The translations under genes were made by a program, and so were the position numbers. A stretch of DNA of 64,000 nucleotides from an uncultured Collinsella sp. (GTDB taxonomy: Bacteria; Actinomycetota; Coriobacteriia; Coriobacteriales; Coriobacteriaceae): assembly GCA_902493535.1 (NCBI GenBank), contig CABUQG010000005.1, forward strand, positions 11,879 through 75,878, in the 5' to 3' direction. This document shows positions 25,184 through 33,670 of this stretch, in pieces. Each line of letters starts with the position of its first letter. Positions within the stretch are counted from its first letter, which is position 1. The notes below the pieces were generated by a model, which was not told the DNA's origin, did no database searches, and saw only the letters and a program-made list of their open reading frames with translations.

Positions 25184-26917
25184 ATGGCTGCAGAAAAGTC
25201 CTCTTCGCGCTCATGGATGTCCGATGCCGCGATCTATCAGATCTACCCGCGTTCGTTTAAGGATTCGACCGGTTCGGGTCTGGGCGATATCGCGGGCATT
25301 ACCCAGCAGATGGACTATCTTGAGCGGCTGGGCATCGAGGCCATCTGGCTGAGCCCGTTTTACCCTTCGCCTCTTGTCGATGGCGGCTATGATGTGGCGG
25401 ACTACTGCGATGTCGACCCACGTCTCGGCTCGCTTGACGACTTCGATGACATGATCGCTGCGGCTCACGCGCGCGGCATCAAGGTCATCGTCGATATCGT
25501 GCCCAACCATTCATCCAACCAGCACCCCTGGTTCAAAGCCGCTCTTGCCGCCGGCCCCGGATCGCCCGAGCGCGCCCGTTATATCTTCCGCGATGGTCGC
25601 GGCGAGCATGGCGAGCTGCCTCCCACCAATTGGAATGCCAACTTTGGCGGCCCCGCCTGGACGCGTGTTGCGGACGGTCAATGGTATCTGCACATGTTTA
25701 CGCCCGAGCAGCCGGACTTTGACTGGTCATGCCCCGAGGTTCACGCGTTCTTTTGCGACGTCCTGGCGTTTTGGAGCGATCGAGGCGTCGATGGCTTTCG
25801 CATCGATGTGGCGCACGGTCTCGCCAAGGATCTCGACCGCGATGACCTCGACCGGTGGCATCTCGCCGAGGGCGATGACATGGTTGACGACGGCGCCCAT
25901 CCGCTGTGGGACCGCAACGAGGTCCACGAGATCTATCGCGAGTGGCGCCGCGTGTTCGACCGCTATAATCCGCCGCGCAGCGCCGTTGCCGAGGCGTGGG
26001 TGCTGCCTGAGCGCCAGTATCTCTATGCGCGTCCCAGCGAGCTTGGCCAGACATTCAACTTTGAGTTTGCCAAGGCCACTTGGACCTATGATGACATGCA
26101 CGCTGCAATCGAGGAGGGCTTGAAGGCAGCTATCGAATCCGATTCCGCCTCGACCTGGGTACTCTCCAACCACGACGTGCCGCGCGTGGCGACGCGCTAT
26201 GCCCTGCCGCAAATCAAGGCGACGCGCTACCACCAGATTGCGCTCGACTGGCTCTTACGCGACGGGTCGTCTTATGACGAGGACCGTGAACTCGGCGAGC
26301 GCCGCGCGCGGGCGGCTCTTTTGCTTGAACTGGCGCTTCCGGGCTCGGCATACGTGTATCAGGGTGAGGAGCTCGGTCTTTTTGAGGTGGCTGATATCCC
26401 GTGGACTGCACTCGAAGATCCCAGTGCAACCAATACGCGCGGACCGAAGCGCGAGAAGGGGCGCGACGGCTGTCGTGTGCCCCTGCCGTGGGTAGCGGCG
26501 GACGATCCCGCGCAGGGCGGATCGTTTGGGTTTTCGCCGGCGGACGCTGATGCGGCGCCCCATCTGCCGCAGCCTGCATGGTTTTCCGATTATGCTGCCG
26601 ATAGGGAAGAAACGGACCCGACATCGATGCTTGCGCTCTATCGTGACGCCCTCTGGCTGCGGCGCAAGCTGCGCGGGTGCGCCAACGATCTTGCGTGGCT
26701 CGATCTTGACGGGCGCACCGGTCTTGCGGATGGTGCCGAGGGCGCTGAGGGCGGCGTCATCGCCTATCGCCGCGATAACGGCTGGGCGTGCGTGACGAAC
26801 TTCGGTGCAGCACCCGTGGAGCTGCCGGCGGGCAGGGTCCTGCTCACCTCATCAGCGCTTGCAGACGGCAGACTCGCGCAGGACAGCTCTGCCTGGATCA
26901 TGCTCGGTGAGATGTAA
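25184..26917 (+). CDS. GH13 alpha-glucosidase (oligo-1,6-glucosidase-like)
   Basis: A 577-residue cytoplasmic glycoside hydrolase. The ATG at 25184 follows AGGGAGG. GH13 regions are DIVPNHSSNQHPWF (I), GFRIDVAHG (II, nucleophile aspartate), AVAEAWVLP (III, acid glutamate) and LSNHDVPR (IV). AIYQIYPRSFKDS at the start and the short beta-rich C-terminus match the alpha-glucosidase subfamilies. It should hydrolyse imported malto- or isomalto-oligosaccharides to glucose. It stands alone between tRNA clusters, with no sugar transporter beside it. Confidence 0.9.
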   Translation: MAAEKSSSRSWMSDAAIYQIYPRSFKDSTGSGLGDIAGITQQMDYLERLGIEAIWLSPFYPSPLVDGGYDVADYCDVDPRLGSLDDFDDMIAAAHARGIKVIVDIVPNHSSNQHPWFKAALAAGPGSPERARYIFRDGRGEHGELPPTNWNANFGGPAWTRVADGQWYLHMFTPEQPDFDWSCPEVHAFFCDVLAFWSDRGVDGFRIDVAHGLAKDLDRDDLDRWHLAEGDDMVDDGAHPLWDRNEVHEIYREWRRVFDRYNPPRSAVAEAWVLPERQYLYARPSELGQTFNFEFAKATWTYDDMHAAIEEGLKAAIESDSASTWVLSNHDVPRVATRYALPQIKATRYHQIALDWLLRDGSSYDEDRELGERRARAALLLELALPGSAYVYQGEELGLFEVADIPWTALEDPSATNTRGPKREKGRDGCRVPLPWVAADDPAQGGSFGFSPADADAAPHLPQPAWFSDYAADREETDPTSMLALYRDALWLRRKLRGCANDLAWLDLDGRTGLADGAEGAEGGVIAYRRDNGWACVTNFGAAPVELPAGRVLLTSSALADGRLAQDSSAWIMLGEM

Positions 26918-27003
26918 GGGCCTCTTGCGGCGAGTTTGCGTTTGTCTGCGCCTTCCGTGGTGGCTGATGTCTTCGCGAGGTTCGCGAGGGCGTCGCAAAA
27001 CTT

Positions 27004-27046
27004 TTCAAAAAAAGTTCTTGCATAGGATGCGGGCATCACGTAAGAT
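27004..27046 (+). promoter_or_regulatory. tRNA-Gly/Val promoter with A/T element
   Basis: CTTTTCAAAAAAAGTTCTTG carries the same block seen at 21.0 and 24.5 kb. TTGCAT (27018-27023) and TAAGAT (27041-27046) are spaced by 17 bases. Confidence 0.72.
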
Positions 27047-27058
27047 TAATCCTCGTAA

Positions 27059-27134
27059 GCGGACATGGCTCAGTTGGTAGAGCACAACCTTGCCAAGGTT
27101 GGGGTCGCGGGTTCGAGCCCCGTTGTCCGCTCCA
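27059..27134 (+). tRNA. tRNA-Gly (anticodon GCC), copy 3
   Basis: Identical to the two copies near 24.6 kb; CCA is encoded and tRNA-Val follows after three bases. Confidence 0.96.
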
Positions 27135-27137
27135 TTT

Positions 27138-27212
27138 GGGCGTTTAGCTCAGGGGGAGAGCGCTTCCCTGACACGGAAGAGGTCAGAAGTTCAAATCTTC
27201 TAACGCCCACCA
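27138..27212 (+). tRNA. tRNA-Val (anticodon GAC)
   Basis: Acceptor GGGCGTT/AACGCCC, anticodon loop CTGACAC, T-loop TTCAAAT, encoded CCA. Confidence 0.95.
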
Positions 27213-27220
27213 AATGTTCG

Positions 27221-27258
27221 CAGCTCAGAGGCTATGTCCTCTGGGCTGTTTTGTTTTT
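27221..27258 (+). terminator. Terminator after tRNA-Val
   Basis: CAGCTCAGAGG pairs with CCTCTGGGCTG (one G-U) and is followed by TTTTGTTTTTT. Confidence 0.88.
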
Positions 27259-27574
27259 TGCCACCAAGCGCGCCGCCAAATAAGTCATCAAATATTGATC
27301 CAAGGTCCGTACGCGATGGTCTTTGTATCCCGTAGGGGTGCCGGCAGATTGCATGTGTCCTGGCCCATCATGACCGCAACATGTTGGTCAAGCATAATCT
27401 TTTGGATTCTTTTGGCGTGAGCGGCTTGGTTTTGGTGCTATTTGGCGGCGGCACGGTTGAGGGGGTTTCAAAACTGCTGTGCAGGTAGTTGGGTTGATAA
27501 CGTTTTAGCAGTCTGCCAAGAGGCTTTCATTTATAATGCGTCTGCAAATTGACCAATTGCTTTGACCTGCTGAA
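27259..27574. other. Gene-free stretch between tRNA-Val and the nrdD promoter
   Basis: About 315 bases with no supported gene, no strong hairpin and no recognisable repeat. It is more AT-rich than its surroundings. Confidence 0.5.
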
Positions 27575-27624
27575 ACACTATATGTTGTGTTTGACCTAAA
27601 AAAAGAATACAGGATATAGATGCC
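27575..27624 (+). promoter_or_regulatory. Probable NrdR-controlled nrdD promoter
   Basis: ACACTATATGTTGTGT at 27575-27590 closely matches the NrdR box. TTGACC (27591-27596) and TATAGA (27615-27620, 18-base spacer) form a promoter. A weaker second box (ACAGGATATAGATG) overlaps the -10, about 33 bases from the first. The layout is that of a ribonucleotide-reductase promoter repressed by NrdR when dATP is high. No nrdR gene is in the window. Confidence 0.65.
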
Positions 27625-27845
27625 TCTTTGTCGTATGATAGATGACGGACAGAGAACGAGGACCTTATTCGCCCCATTTGGATGGATCTTTGAGCCCCTT
27701 GATTGGCTGCGAGGATTGTCCGCATGAGGGCCTATGGTTATCGAAAACACAGATTGCGCGACGGCGCCGCAAGACAGGGTAAGCCCTGCCGGGCATCGTT
27801 TGGCTCTGAAGCGCAATGAGGCTACGATGCGAAAGAGGCAAGAGG
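27625..27845 (+). other. Long nrdD 5' leader, possibly structured
   Basis: If the promoter above is used, the leader is about 220 bases. GCATCG near 27793 can pair with CGATGC near 27825, and AGGG/CCCT pair just before. It does not match cobalamin, SAM or T-box consensus elements by eye. A structured regulatory leader is possible but unproven. Confidence 0.35.
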
Positions 27846-30068
27846 ATGAAGATCATCAAGCGCAGCGGCACCGAGGTTACCTTTGACATCGATAAGATCG
27901 TTAATGCGATCCGCGCCGCAAACTTGGAGGTCGAGGAAGGCTCTCGCCTTACCGACCGCCAGGTGATCTATGCGGCACAAAACGTCGCCGAGGCATGTGA
28001 GAAGGCCGGCCACACCGTATCGGTCGAGGAGATCCAGGATCTGGTCGAGGACGAGATTATGCGTCTCGACTGCTACGAGGTCGCTCGCCACTACATCATC
28101 TACCGCTATGTTCAGAGCCTGAAGCGCCAAAAGAACACGACCGATGACAAGATTCTGTCGCTGATTGAGTGCAATAACGAAGAGGTCAAGCAGGAGAACT
28201 CCAACAAGAACCCGACTGTCAACTCCGTTCAGCGCGACTACATGGCCGGCGAGATTTCCAAGGACCTGACGCAGCGCGTGCTGCTGCCCCAGGAGATCGT
28301 GGATGCCCACAACGAGGGTCTGATTCACTTCCACGATTCGGACTACTTCGCCCAGCACATGCATAACTGTGACCTGGTGAACCTGGAGGATATGCTCCAG
28401 AATGGCACCGTTATCTCGGGCACGCTGATCGAGAAGCCGCACAGCTTTTCGACTGCTTGCAATATCGCGACGCAGATCATCGCGCAGGTCGCCTCTTCCC
28501 AGTATGGCGGTCAGTCGATTTCGCTGACCCACCTGGCTCCGTTTGTCGAGGTGAGCCGTCAGAAGATTCGCGGCGAGGTTGCCCGCGAGCTCGAGGAGCT
28601 TGGCGTCTCTGCGTCTGCCGAGAAGGTCCGTGAGGTCGTTGAGGATCGCCTGCGCGATGAGATTCGTCGCGGCGTCCAGACGATTCAGTATCAGGTCGTG
28701 ACCCTTATGACCACGAATGGCCAGGCGCCGTTCGTGACGGTCTTTATGTATCTTAACGAGGCTCGTACGCCTCAGGAGAAGCACGACCTTGCCATGATCG
28801 TGGAGGAGACGCTTCGCCAGCGCTACGAGGGCGTTAAGAACGAGGCTGGCGTGTGGATTACCCCGGCATTCCCCAAGCTTATCTACGTGCTCGAGGACGA
28901 TAACGTTCACGAGAATTCCCCGTACTTCTACCTGACCCAGCTGGCTGCCAAGTGCACCGCCAAGCGCATGGTGCCCGACTACATCTCCGAGAAGAAGATG
29001 CGTGAGCTCAAGCTGTCTAAGGGTGAGACCGCCGGCAATGGCGATTGCTACACCTGCATGGGTTGCCGCAGCTTCCTGACGCCCGACCGTTCGGGCAACG
29101 GCTTTAACAATGTTGCCAACGCGCTGAACTATGACCCGACCAAACCTAAGTACTATGGCCGCTTTAACCAGGGTGTTGTGACCATCAACCTGCCCGATGT
29201 CGCACTGAGCTCGCATCAGGACATGGACAAGTTCTGGAAGATCTTCGACGAGCGCCTTGAGCTGTGCCATCGTGCCCTGCTGTGCCGTCATGAGCGCCTG
29301 ATGGGCACGCTTTCGGATGCCGCACCGATTCTGTGGCAGTACGGCGCCCTGGCGCGCCTTAAGAAGGGCGAGACGATCGACAAACTGCTCGTGGGCGGCT
29401 ATTCCACCATCAGCTTGGGGTATGCCGGTCTGTATGAGTGCGTCAAGTACATGACGGGCCACAGTCACACCGAGAAGGAAGGCACGCCCTTTGCCATGGC
29501 CGTCATGCAGCACATGAACGACAAATGCGCCGAGTGGAAGGCCGAAAGCGATATCGACTTCTCGCTGTACGGCACCCCGCTTGAGTCGACGACCTACAAG
29601 TTCGCCAAGTGCCTGCAGCGTCGTTTTGGCATTATTCCGGGTGTGACGGACAAGGGCTACATTACCAACAGCTACCACGTCCATGTGTCCGAGGAGATTG
29701 ATGCTTTCGATAAGCTCAAGTTTGAGGGCATGTTCCAGCAGCTTTCGCCGGGCGGTGCCATCTCCTACGTCGAGGTTCCTAACATGCAGGACAACCTTAA
29801 GGCTGTCATTCGCGTGATGCAGTACATCTATGACAACATCATGTATGCCGAGCTCAACACCAAGAGCGATTACTGCCAGGTGTGCGGCTATGACGGCGAG
29901 ATCAAGATTGTCGAGGATGACGGCAAGCTGGTGTGGGAGTGCCCCAACTGCGGCAACCGCGATCAGGAGAAGATGAATGTCGCCCGTCGTACGTGCGGCT
30001 ACATCGGTACTCAATTCTGGAACCAGGGTCGAACCGAGGAGATCCGCGACCGCGTGCTGCATCTCTAA
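27846..30068 (+). CDS. nrdD: Anaerobic (class III) ribonucleoside-triphosphate reductase
   Basis: A 740-residue glycyl-radical enzyme that makes deoxynucleotides without oxygen. An ATP-cone fills residues 1-90 (MKIIKRSGTEVTFDIDKIV). The catalytic barrel follows. The C-terminal zinc site uses CQVCG and CPNCG, and the radical glycine is in RRTCGYIGTQFWNQGR near the end. The ATG at 27846 has AAGAGG directly before it. It needs the activase NrdG, encoded 427 bases downstream beyond two palindromes. Confidence 0.96.
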   Translation: MKIIKRSGTEVTFDIDKIVNAIRAANLEVEEGSRLTDRQVIYAAQNVAEACEKAGHTVSVEEIQDLVEDEIMRLDCYEVARHYIIYRYVQSLKRQKNTTDDKILSLIECNNEEVKQENSNKNPTVNSVQRDYMAGEISKDLTQRVLLPQEIVDAHNEGLIHFHDSDYFAQHMHNCDLVNLEDMLQNGTVISGTLIEKPHSFSTACNIATQIIAQVASSQYGGQSISLTHLAPFVEVSRQKIRGEVARELEELGVSASAEKVREVVEDRLRDEIRRGVQTIQYQVVTLMTTNGQAPFVTVFMYLNEARTPQEKHDLAMIVEETLRQRYEGVKNEAGVWITPAFPKLIYVLEDDNVHENSPYFYLTQLAAKCTAKRMVPDYISEKKMRELKLSKGETAGNGDCYTCMGCRSFLTPDRSGNGFNNVANALNYDPTKPKYYGRFNQGVVTINLPDVALSSHQDMDKFWKIFDERLELCHRALLCRHERLMGTLSDAAPILWQYGALARLKKGETIDKLLVGGYSTISLGYAGLYECVKYMTGHSHTEKEGTPFAMAVMQHMNDKCAEWKAESDIDFSLYGTPLESTTYKFAKCLQRRFGIIPGVTDKGYITNSYHVHVSEEIDAFDKLKFEGMFQQLSPGGAISYVEVPNMQDNLKAVIRVMQYIYDNIMYAELNTKSDYCQVCGYDGEIKIVEDDGKLVWECPNCGNRDQEKMNVARRTCGYIGTQFWNQGRTEEIRDRVLHL

Positions 30069-30079
30069 TAACCATCCCA

Positions 30080-30217
30080 GGCCGCCCCGTAGCGAGGCCC
30101 CGGACCTTTACTCGCTATTTCGGACAGTCCTGGCTCACGACGGAGGCGCCACTGGCGCCTCCTGTTCGTGCGGAACTCATATCGAGCAAAGGTCCGGGGC
30201 CTCGCTACGGGGCGGCC
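30080..30217. repeat. Very long nested palindrome between nrdD and nrdG (element E)
   Basis: 35-base arms at 30080-30114 and 30183-30217 match at 34 positions (starting GGCCGCCCCGTAGCGAGG). The apical part holds a second perfect stem, GGAGGCGCC-ACT-GGCGCCTCC (30142-30162), with CACGA/TCGTG pairing between. It starts 12 bases after the nrdD stop codon. It resembles element B in architecture and has no T run. Confidence 0.88.
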
Positions 30218-30395
30218 AAGTTGACGTAGCTGAGATGCAGCTCGCGGTCTGCTCACTCCTCGAAGTTTTTAGCGGAAATAATTCGAGCTGCAGCAGCGAT
30301 TGATTTGCAATGGCGGTTGAGCTGCAACAAAGTTTTTATTGGACCTCGAACCCTATACTCGATGTTCGCTTCGTTCATTGAGTTACCCTTTGCAT
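30218..30395. other. Spacer between the nrdD-nrdG palindromes
   Basis: No gene is supported. TATACT near 30353 could be a -10 element for nrdG but lacks a good -35 partner. GAGCTGCA-like words recur at about 30242 (in complement), 30289 and 30323. Confidence 0.35.
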
Positions 30396-30479
30396 GAGGC
30401 CGGGGCATATCGTCCCGCCCGCAGTTTCGCAGGCCGCAGGCCGAGAATATTTGAGGACGGGATGATATGTCCCGGCCTC
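30396..30479. repeat. Palindrome immediately upstream of nrdG (element F)
   Basis: 22-base arms at 30396-30417 and 30458-30479 (GAGGCCGGGGCATATCG...) differ at two places, both still pairable as G-U in RNA. GGCCGCAGGCC lies in the loop. It ends 15 bases before the nrdG start codon, so folding could affect translation. Confidence 0.78.
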
Positions 30480-30494
30480 CCGGGAGAGTTACCT

Positions 30495-31076
30495 ATGAAC
30501 TACGCGAACATTAAGTATTTCGACATCGCTGATGGGGAAGGTGTTCGTACTTCTCTGTTTGTGAGCGGGTGCCGTCGCGGGTGCAAAAATTGCTTTAACT
30601 CCGTCGCGTGGGACTTTGCCGCGGGTGAACCGTTCGACCGTGCCGTCGAGGACAAGATTATCGAGAGTCTCGACCATCCCTTTATTGATGGCCTGACGAT
30701 TCTGGGTGGCGAGCCTATGGAGCCCGAGAATCAGGCGAGTCTCGTTGACTTTATCGAACGCGTGCGTGCGACCTATCCTGTGGAGTCGGGGAAGACCATT
30801 TGGTGCTTTACCGGCGACGTGCTCGAGGAACTTATGCCGGGCGGCCGTCATCATACCGAGGTGACGGACCGTATCCTTGCCTGCCTCGATATGTTGGTGG
30901 ACGGCCCGTTCGTTCAAGACCTGTACGATATCTCCTTGCGTTTTAGGGGTTCGAGTAATCAGCGGGTGATCGACATGAACGCCACGCGCACTCGTGCCGC
31001 GCGCGAGGGCGTTTCGCTTTGCGACGCTGTGGAGCTTTGGCGGGACGATCCGGTCTATTCGACCCATACTATGTAG
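30495..31076 (+). CDS. nrdG: Anaerobic ribonucleotide reductase activating protein
   Basis: A 193-residue radical-SAM activase. The 4Fe-4S cluster motif CRRGCKNC is at about residues 27-34, and ILGGEPMEPEN is the SAM-binding GGE motif. The start MNYANIKYFDIADGEGVRTS is typical for NrdG. It generates the glycyl radical on NrdD. The ATG at 30495 follows GGGAGAG; upstream in-frame codons run through element F and are rejected. Confidence 0.93.
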   Translation: MNYANIKYFDIADGEGVRTSLFVSGCRRGCKNCFNSVAWDFAAGEPFDRAVEDKIIESLDHPFIDGLTILGGEPMEPENQASLVDFIERVRATYPVESGKTIWCFTGDVLEELMPGGRHHTEVTDRILACLDMLVDGPFVQDLYDISLRFRGSSNQRVIDMNATRTRAAREGVSLCDAVELWRDDPVYSTHTM

Positions 31077-31142
31077 CTTGCGGCCGATGCCGGAGGGCGT
31101 GGTACCATAGCGCGAACGCAAAATCGGAAAAGTGAGGCGCAG

Positions 31143-31700
31143 ATGGTCGATCAGGAAAAAGTCGAGGCCGCCATAAAGCTGTTGCTTGAGGGCATAGGCG
31201 AGGACCCAACTCGTGAGGGCCTGCTGGAGACGCCGGCACGCGTCGCCCGTATGTACGGCGAGATTGCCGGCGGTATGGACCAGAGCGCCGAGGAGCACCT
31301 GTCCAAAACTTTTGCCGTCGCTTCGAACGATTTGGTTATCGAGCGCGACATTACGTTTTACTCGCTGTGCGAGCACCATCTGCTGCCGTTTTATGGCAAG
31401 GCTGCGATCGGCTATATCCCTAACGGCCGCGTGGCGGGTCTGTCTAAGCTTGCTCGCACGGTTGAGGTCTATGCCCGTCGTCTGCAGCTGCAGGAGCAGC
31501 TGTGTACACAGGTTGCCGATGCCCTCATGGAATATCTTGCCCCCCAAGGGGCAATCGTGCTGATGGAAGCCGAGCACATGTGCATGACCATGCGTGGCGT
31601 GCAAAAGCCCGGCACCAAGACCGTGACGCTCGCTCGCCGCGGTGTCTTTGAGACCGATTCGGCGCTCGAGGAGCGGTTCTTTAGGATGCTGGGCCGCTAA
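31143..31700 (+). CDS. folE: GTP cyclohydrolase I
   Basis: A 185-residue type IA enzyme, first step of folate synthesis (GTP to dihydroneopterin triphosphate). DPTREGLLETPARVARMY, the zinc ligands in YSLCEHHLLPFYG and the third in EHMCMTMRG are all present. It heads a three-gene folate operon with an HD-domain gene two bases away. Confidence 0.95.
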   Translation: MVDQEKVEAAIKLLLEGIGEDPTREGLLETPARVARMYGEIAGGMDQSAEEHLSKTFAVASNDLVIERDITFYSLCEHHLLPFYGKAAIGYIPNGRVAGLSKLARTVEVYARRLQLQEQLCTQVADALMEYLAPQGAIVLMEAEHMCMTMRGVQKPGTKTVTLARRGVFETDSALEERFFRMLGR

Positions 31701-31702
31701 CC

Positions 31703-32284
31703 ATGAGAGTCGTCAACGACTTTACATCGAAGACCGATGAGGGGACACCGCGTCGCGGCTTTATGGCTTCGGGCCTGACTCCTTTTGGCGCCATGCCTCG
31801 CATTGATTACATTTGTGCCAACGGGCTGTTCCGGCGGCACCTGGGCAACATTGCACAGTTGGAATCGGGGCGCATCTTTTGCCGCCACGGTATTGACCAT
31901 CTGCTGGATGTCGCGCGCATTATGTGGATTAAGAATCTCGAGGAAGAGCTCGAATTTGACCGCGAGGTCATTTACGCCACGGCGCTTCTTCACGATATCG
32001 GCAAAGATGAACAGTATGAATCGGGTATATCCCATGATGTTGCAAGCGAACGCGTCGCTGATGCGATTCTCGGCGGCATGCCCGATGACGTGGCGTTTGA
32101 GCCGGCAGATGCCGCAGCCATTAAGACGGCCATCCTGGGCCATCGAAAGCTGCGCGTGAACAGTCAACCGCTCGAGCGTCTGCTCTATGCGGCCGACAAG
32201 GCCTCGCGAGCCTGCTTTGCATGCCCCGCGCGCAATGCTTGCAACTGGAGCGATGATAAAAAGAACCTGTCGATTCGCGTGTAG
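31703..32284 (+). CDS. HD-domain phosphohydrolase in folate operon
   Basis: A 193-residue metal-dependent hydrolase. HGIDHLLDVAR supplies the first histidine, ATALLHDIGKDEQ the HD pair, and a later AILGHRKL and LYAADKASR the remaining ligands. The C-terminus has an unusual cysteine cluster (CFACPARNAC). It lies two bases after folE and 43 before folB, so it is co-transcribed with them. The step between FolE and FolB, removal of phosphates from dihydroneopterin triphosphate, has no other candidate here, and an HD enzyme (MptB) hydrolyses a dihydroneopterin phosphate in archaea. The assignment is inference. Confidence 0.75.
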   Translation: MRVVNDFTSKTDEGTPRRGFMASGLTPFGAMPRIDYICANGLFRRHLGNIAQLESGRIFCRHGIDHLLDVARIMWIKNLEEELEFDREVIYATALLHDIGKDEQYESGISHDVASERVADAILGGMPDDVAFEPADAAAIKTAILGHRKLRVNSQPLERLLYAADKASRACFACPARNACNWSDDKKNLSIRV

Positions 32285-32327
32285 TTAGTTTGCGCGGTCG
32301 GGGTTCTAAACGAAGGAGACGATCGCG

Positions 32328-32813
32328 ATGAGCAACAAGAAACTGCCCGAGAATGCAACCAAGACTGAAGGCGCCGAGCTCGCCCGCCGTGGAAGGGGCG
32401 AAATATCCACCGCAACGGCGGTGCCCCACGTGAGCTATGACGACCTGCGCCATGCCGACCGCATTACTATCGATGGTCTCGAGGTCTTTGCCAACCACGG
32501 CGTGTATCCCGAGGAAAACGCCCTGGGGCAGAAGTTTGTCGTGTCCTTGGTGCTCTATGCCGACCTGCGCGCGGCGGGGGAGCACGATAACCTGGATGCC
32601 TCTATTGATTACGGCTCGGTGTGCCACGATGTCGATGGCTATCTGCGCGAGCATACGTTTAAGCTCATCGAGGCTGCAGCCGAGGGTGTGGCCCAGATGC
32701 TGCTACGTCGTTATCCCTTGCTGCTTGGCGTGCGTGTTAAGCTCGATAAGCCTTGGGCGCCCGTCGGTCTTCCCCTGGCAAGCTGTGGCGTCGAGATTGA
32801 GCGCGTGCGCTAG
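32328..32813 (+). CDS. folB: Dihydroneopterin aldolase
   Basis: A 161-residue protein whose residues 42-160 are a FolB domain: DRITIDGLEVFANHGVYPEEN, a glutamate-containing active site, DYGSVCHDV and FKLIEAAAEGVAQML. It has an extra N-terminal arm of about 40 residues, low in complexity and charged. The ATG at 32328 follows AAGGAG at eight bases. It splits dihydroneopterin to 6-hydroxymethyl-dihydropterin. folP and folK are not adjacent. Confidence 0.9.
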   Translation: MSNKKLPENATKTEGAELARRGRGEISTATAVPHVSYDDLRHADRITIDGLEVFANHGVYPEENALGQKFVVSLVLYADLRAAGEHDNLDASIDYGSVCHDVDGYLREHTFKLIEAAAEGVAQMLLRRYPLLLGVRVKLDKPWAPVGLPLASCGVEIERVR

Positions 32814-32819
32814 CTGACG

Positions 32820-33596
32820 CTAAAGCTCGTTGGCGGGCGGTTTTTTGAGTCGCTGCGACAGAGCTCTATTGTTGGGGCAGTACGTGTCGAGCAGGGCGTG
32901 AAACCGCTGATTGTGGCTTGGCTCGAGCAAGTGGACGAGCTCGTGGGCGACAACCATGTCGAGGCATTCGACGGGGTAGCCGGCAAGTTCTCGTGCGATG
33001 CGAATGGCGCCGGATTTGGGCGTGCACGAGCCCCAACGCGTTTTCATGCTGCGTACGGAAACGCGGGAAACGGAGACGCCCATTGCGATTTCGTACGCGT
33101 GCAAAATATCGCGCAGCGCCGATGTGACCTCGGACGTATAGAGCTGGTCGATGTGGGCTTGGAGCTCGTCGGACGTTAGACCGTCGAGGATTGCGAGCCG
33201 CTTGGCCTGTGGGCGTTCGTTCGACTTGTCGGCACCCATAAAACTTGCGAAGGTGGCCTGCTGGGGTCGCGGTGCGGGTGACGCAAAGTTGTGGTCGAGT
33301 GCGTCCTGTACCGTGATGGGCATGCCCCAAAGCGCAATGATGGACGAGGGGCTGAGTGGCTCTCGTGACGTTGCCTGACGTTGCTCACGCTGGGCAAGTC
33401 GGCCGATAATCCAGGCGTTGTTGCGCTTCACAAACGCTTCGATACGCTCGCGGCTGGCGCCGAGCGGTGCGCTGGCGTGGACCTCACCGCTCGATGTGAC
33501 GCGTAGGTTGAGGTTCTTGACGCGCTTTTTGGTAACGACGACGGGGATGGGCGTCCCATCCGGTCGGGATACGGAAATCGTAAACTGCTGCGTCAA
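32820..33596 (-). CDS. YgjP-like M48-type zinc metallopeptidase
   Basis: A 258-residue protein with the zinc motif HELVHLLEPSH and the preceding TRWGSCTPKSGAIRI, the signature of the YgjP/DUF45 family. The N-terminal half has SVSRPDGTPIPVVVTKKRVKNLNLRV. The TTG at 33596 is chosen because GAAGGA lies six bases before it; earlier in-frame codons pass through a strong hairpin. It converges on folB with six bases between the stop codons. The physiological substrate of this family is not established. Confidence 0.82.
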   Translation of the reverse strand: MTQQFTISVSRPDGTPIPVVVTKKRVKNLNLRVTSSGEVHASAPLGASRERIEAFVKRNNAWIIGRLAQREQRQATSREPLSPSSIIALWGMPITVQDALDHNFASPAPRPQQATFASFMGADKSNERPQAKRLAILDGLTSDELQAHIDQLYTSEVTSALRDILHAYEIAMGVSVSRVSVRSMKTRWGSCTPKSGAIRIARELAGYPVECLDMVVAHELVHLLEPSHNQRFHALLDTYCPNNRALSQRLKKPPANEL

Positions 33597-33618
33597 AAGC
33601 GGTCCTTCAGATTGGGGA

Positions 33619-33654
33619 CGGGCCGGCATGTCGACCGTTCGGCATGCCGGCCCG
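33619..33654 (-). terminator. Perfect 12-base hairpin between the peptidase genes
   Basis: CGGGCCGGCATG and its complement enclose a 12-base loop. It lies just past the dipeptidase stop and before the metallopeptidase start. A T run is lacking. Confidence 0.6.
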
Positions 33655-33670
33655 CTCAAGGGATGTGAAA

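Noticed and set aside
24545..27212. tRNA genes as an attachment site of an integrated island
   Set aside because: No integrase gene or tRNA-end direct repeat is visible around them; the three tRNA-Gly copies are full-length genes with their own or shared promoters.
27625..27845. Cobalamin riboswitch or T-box in the nrdD leader
   Set aside because: The conserved B12-box and T-box sequences are absent. The GCATCG/CGATGC pairing alone is not enough to name a class.
20540..30217. CRISPR array from repeated palindromes
   Set aside because: There is no regular repeat-spacer spacing, the palindromes differ in sequence, and no cas gene is present in the window.
30339..30494. N-terminal extension of nrdG by 52 residues
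   Set aside because: The extension is translated from palindrome F and has no homology to NrdG, which starts MNYANIKYF at 30495.
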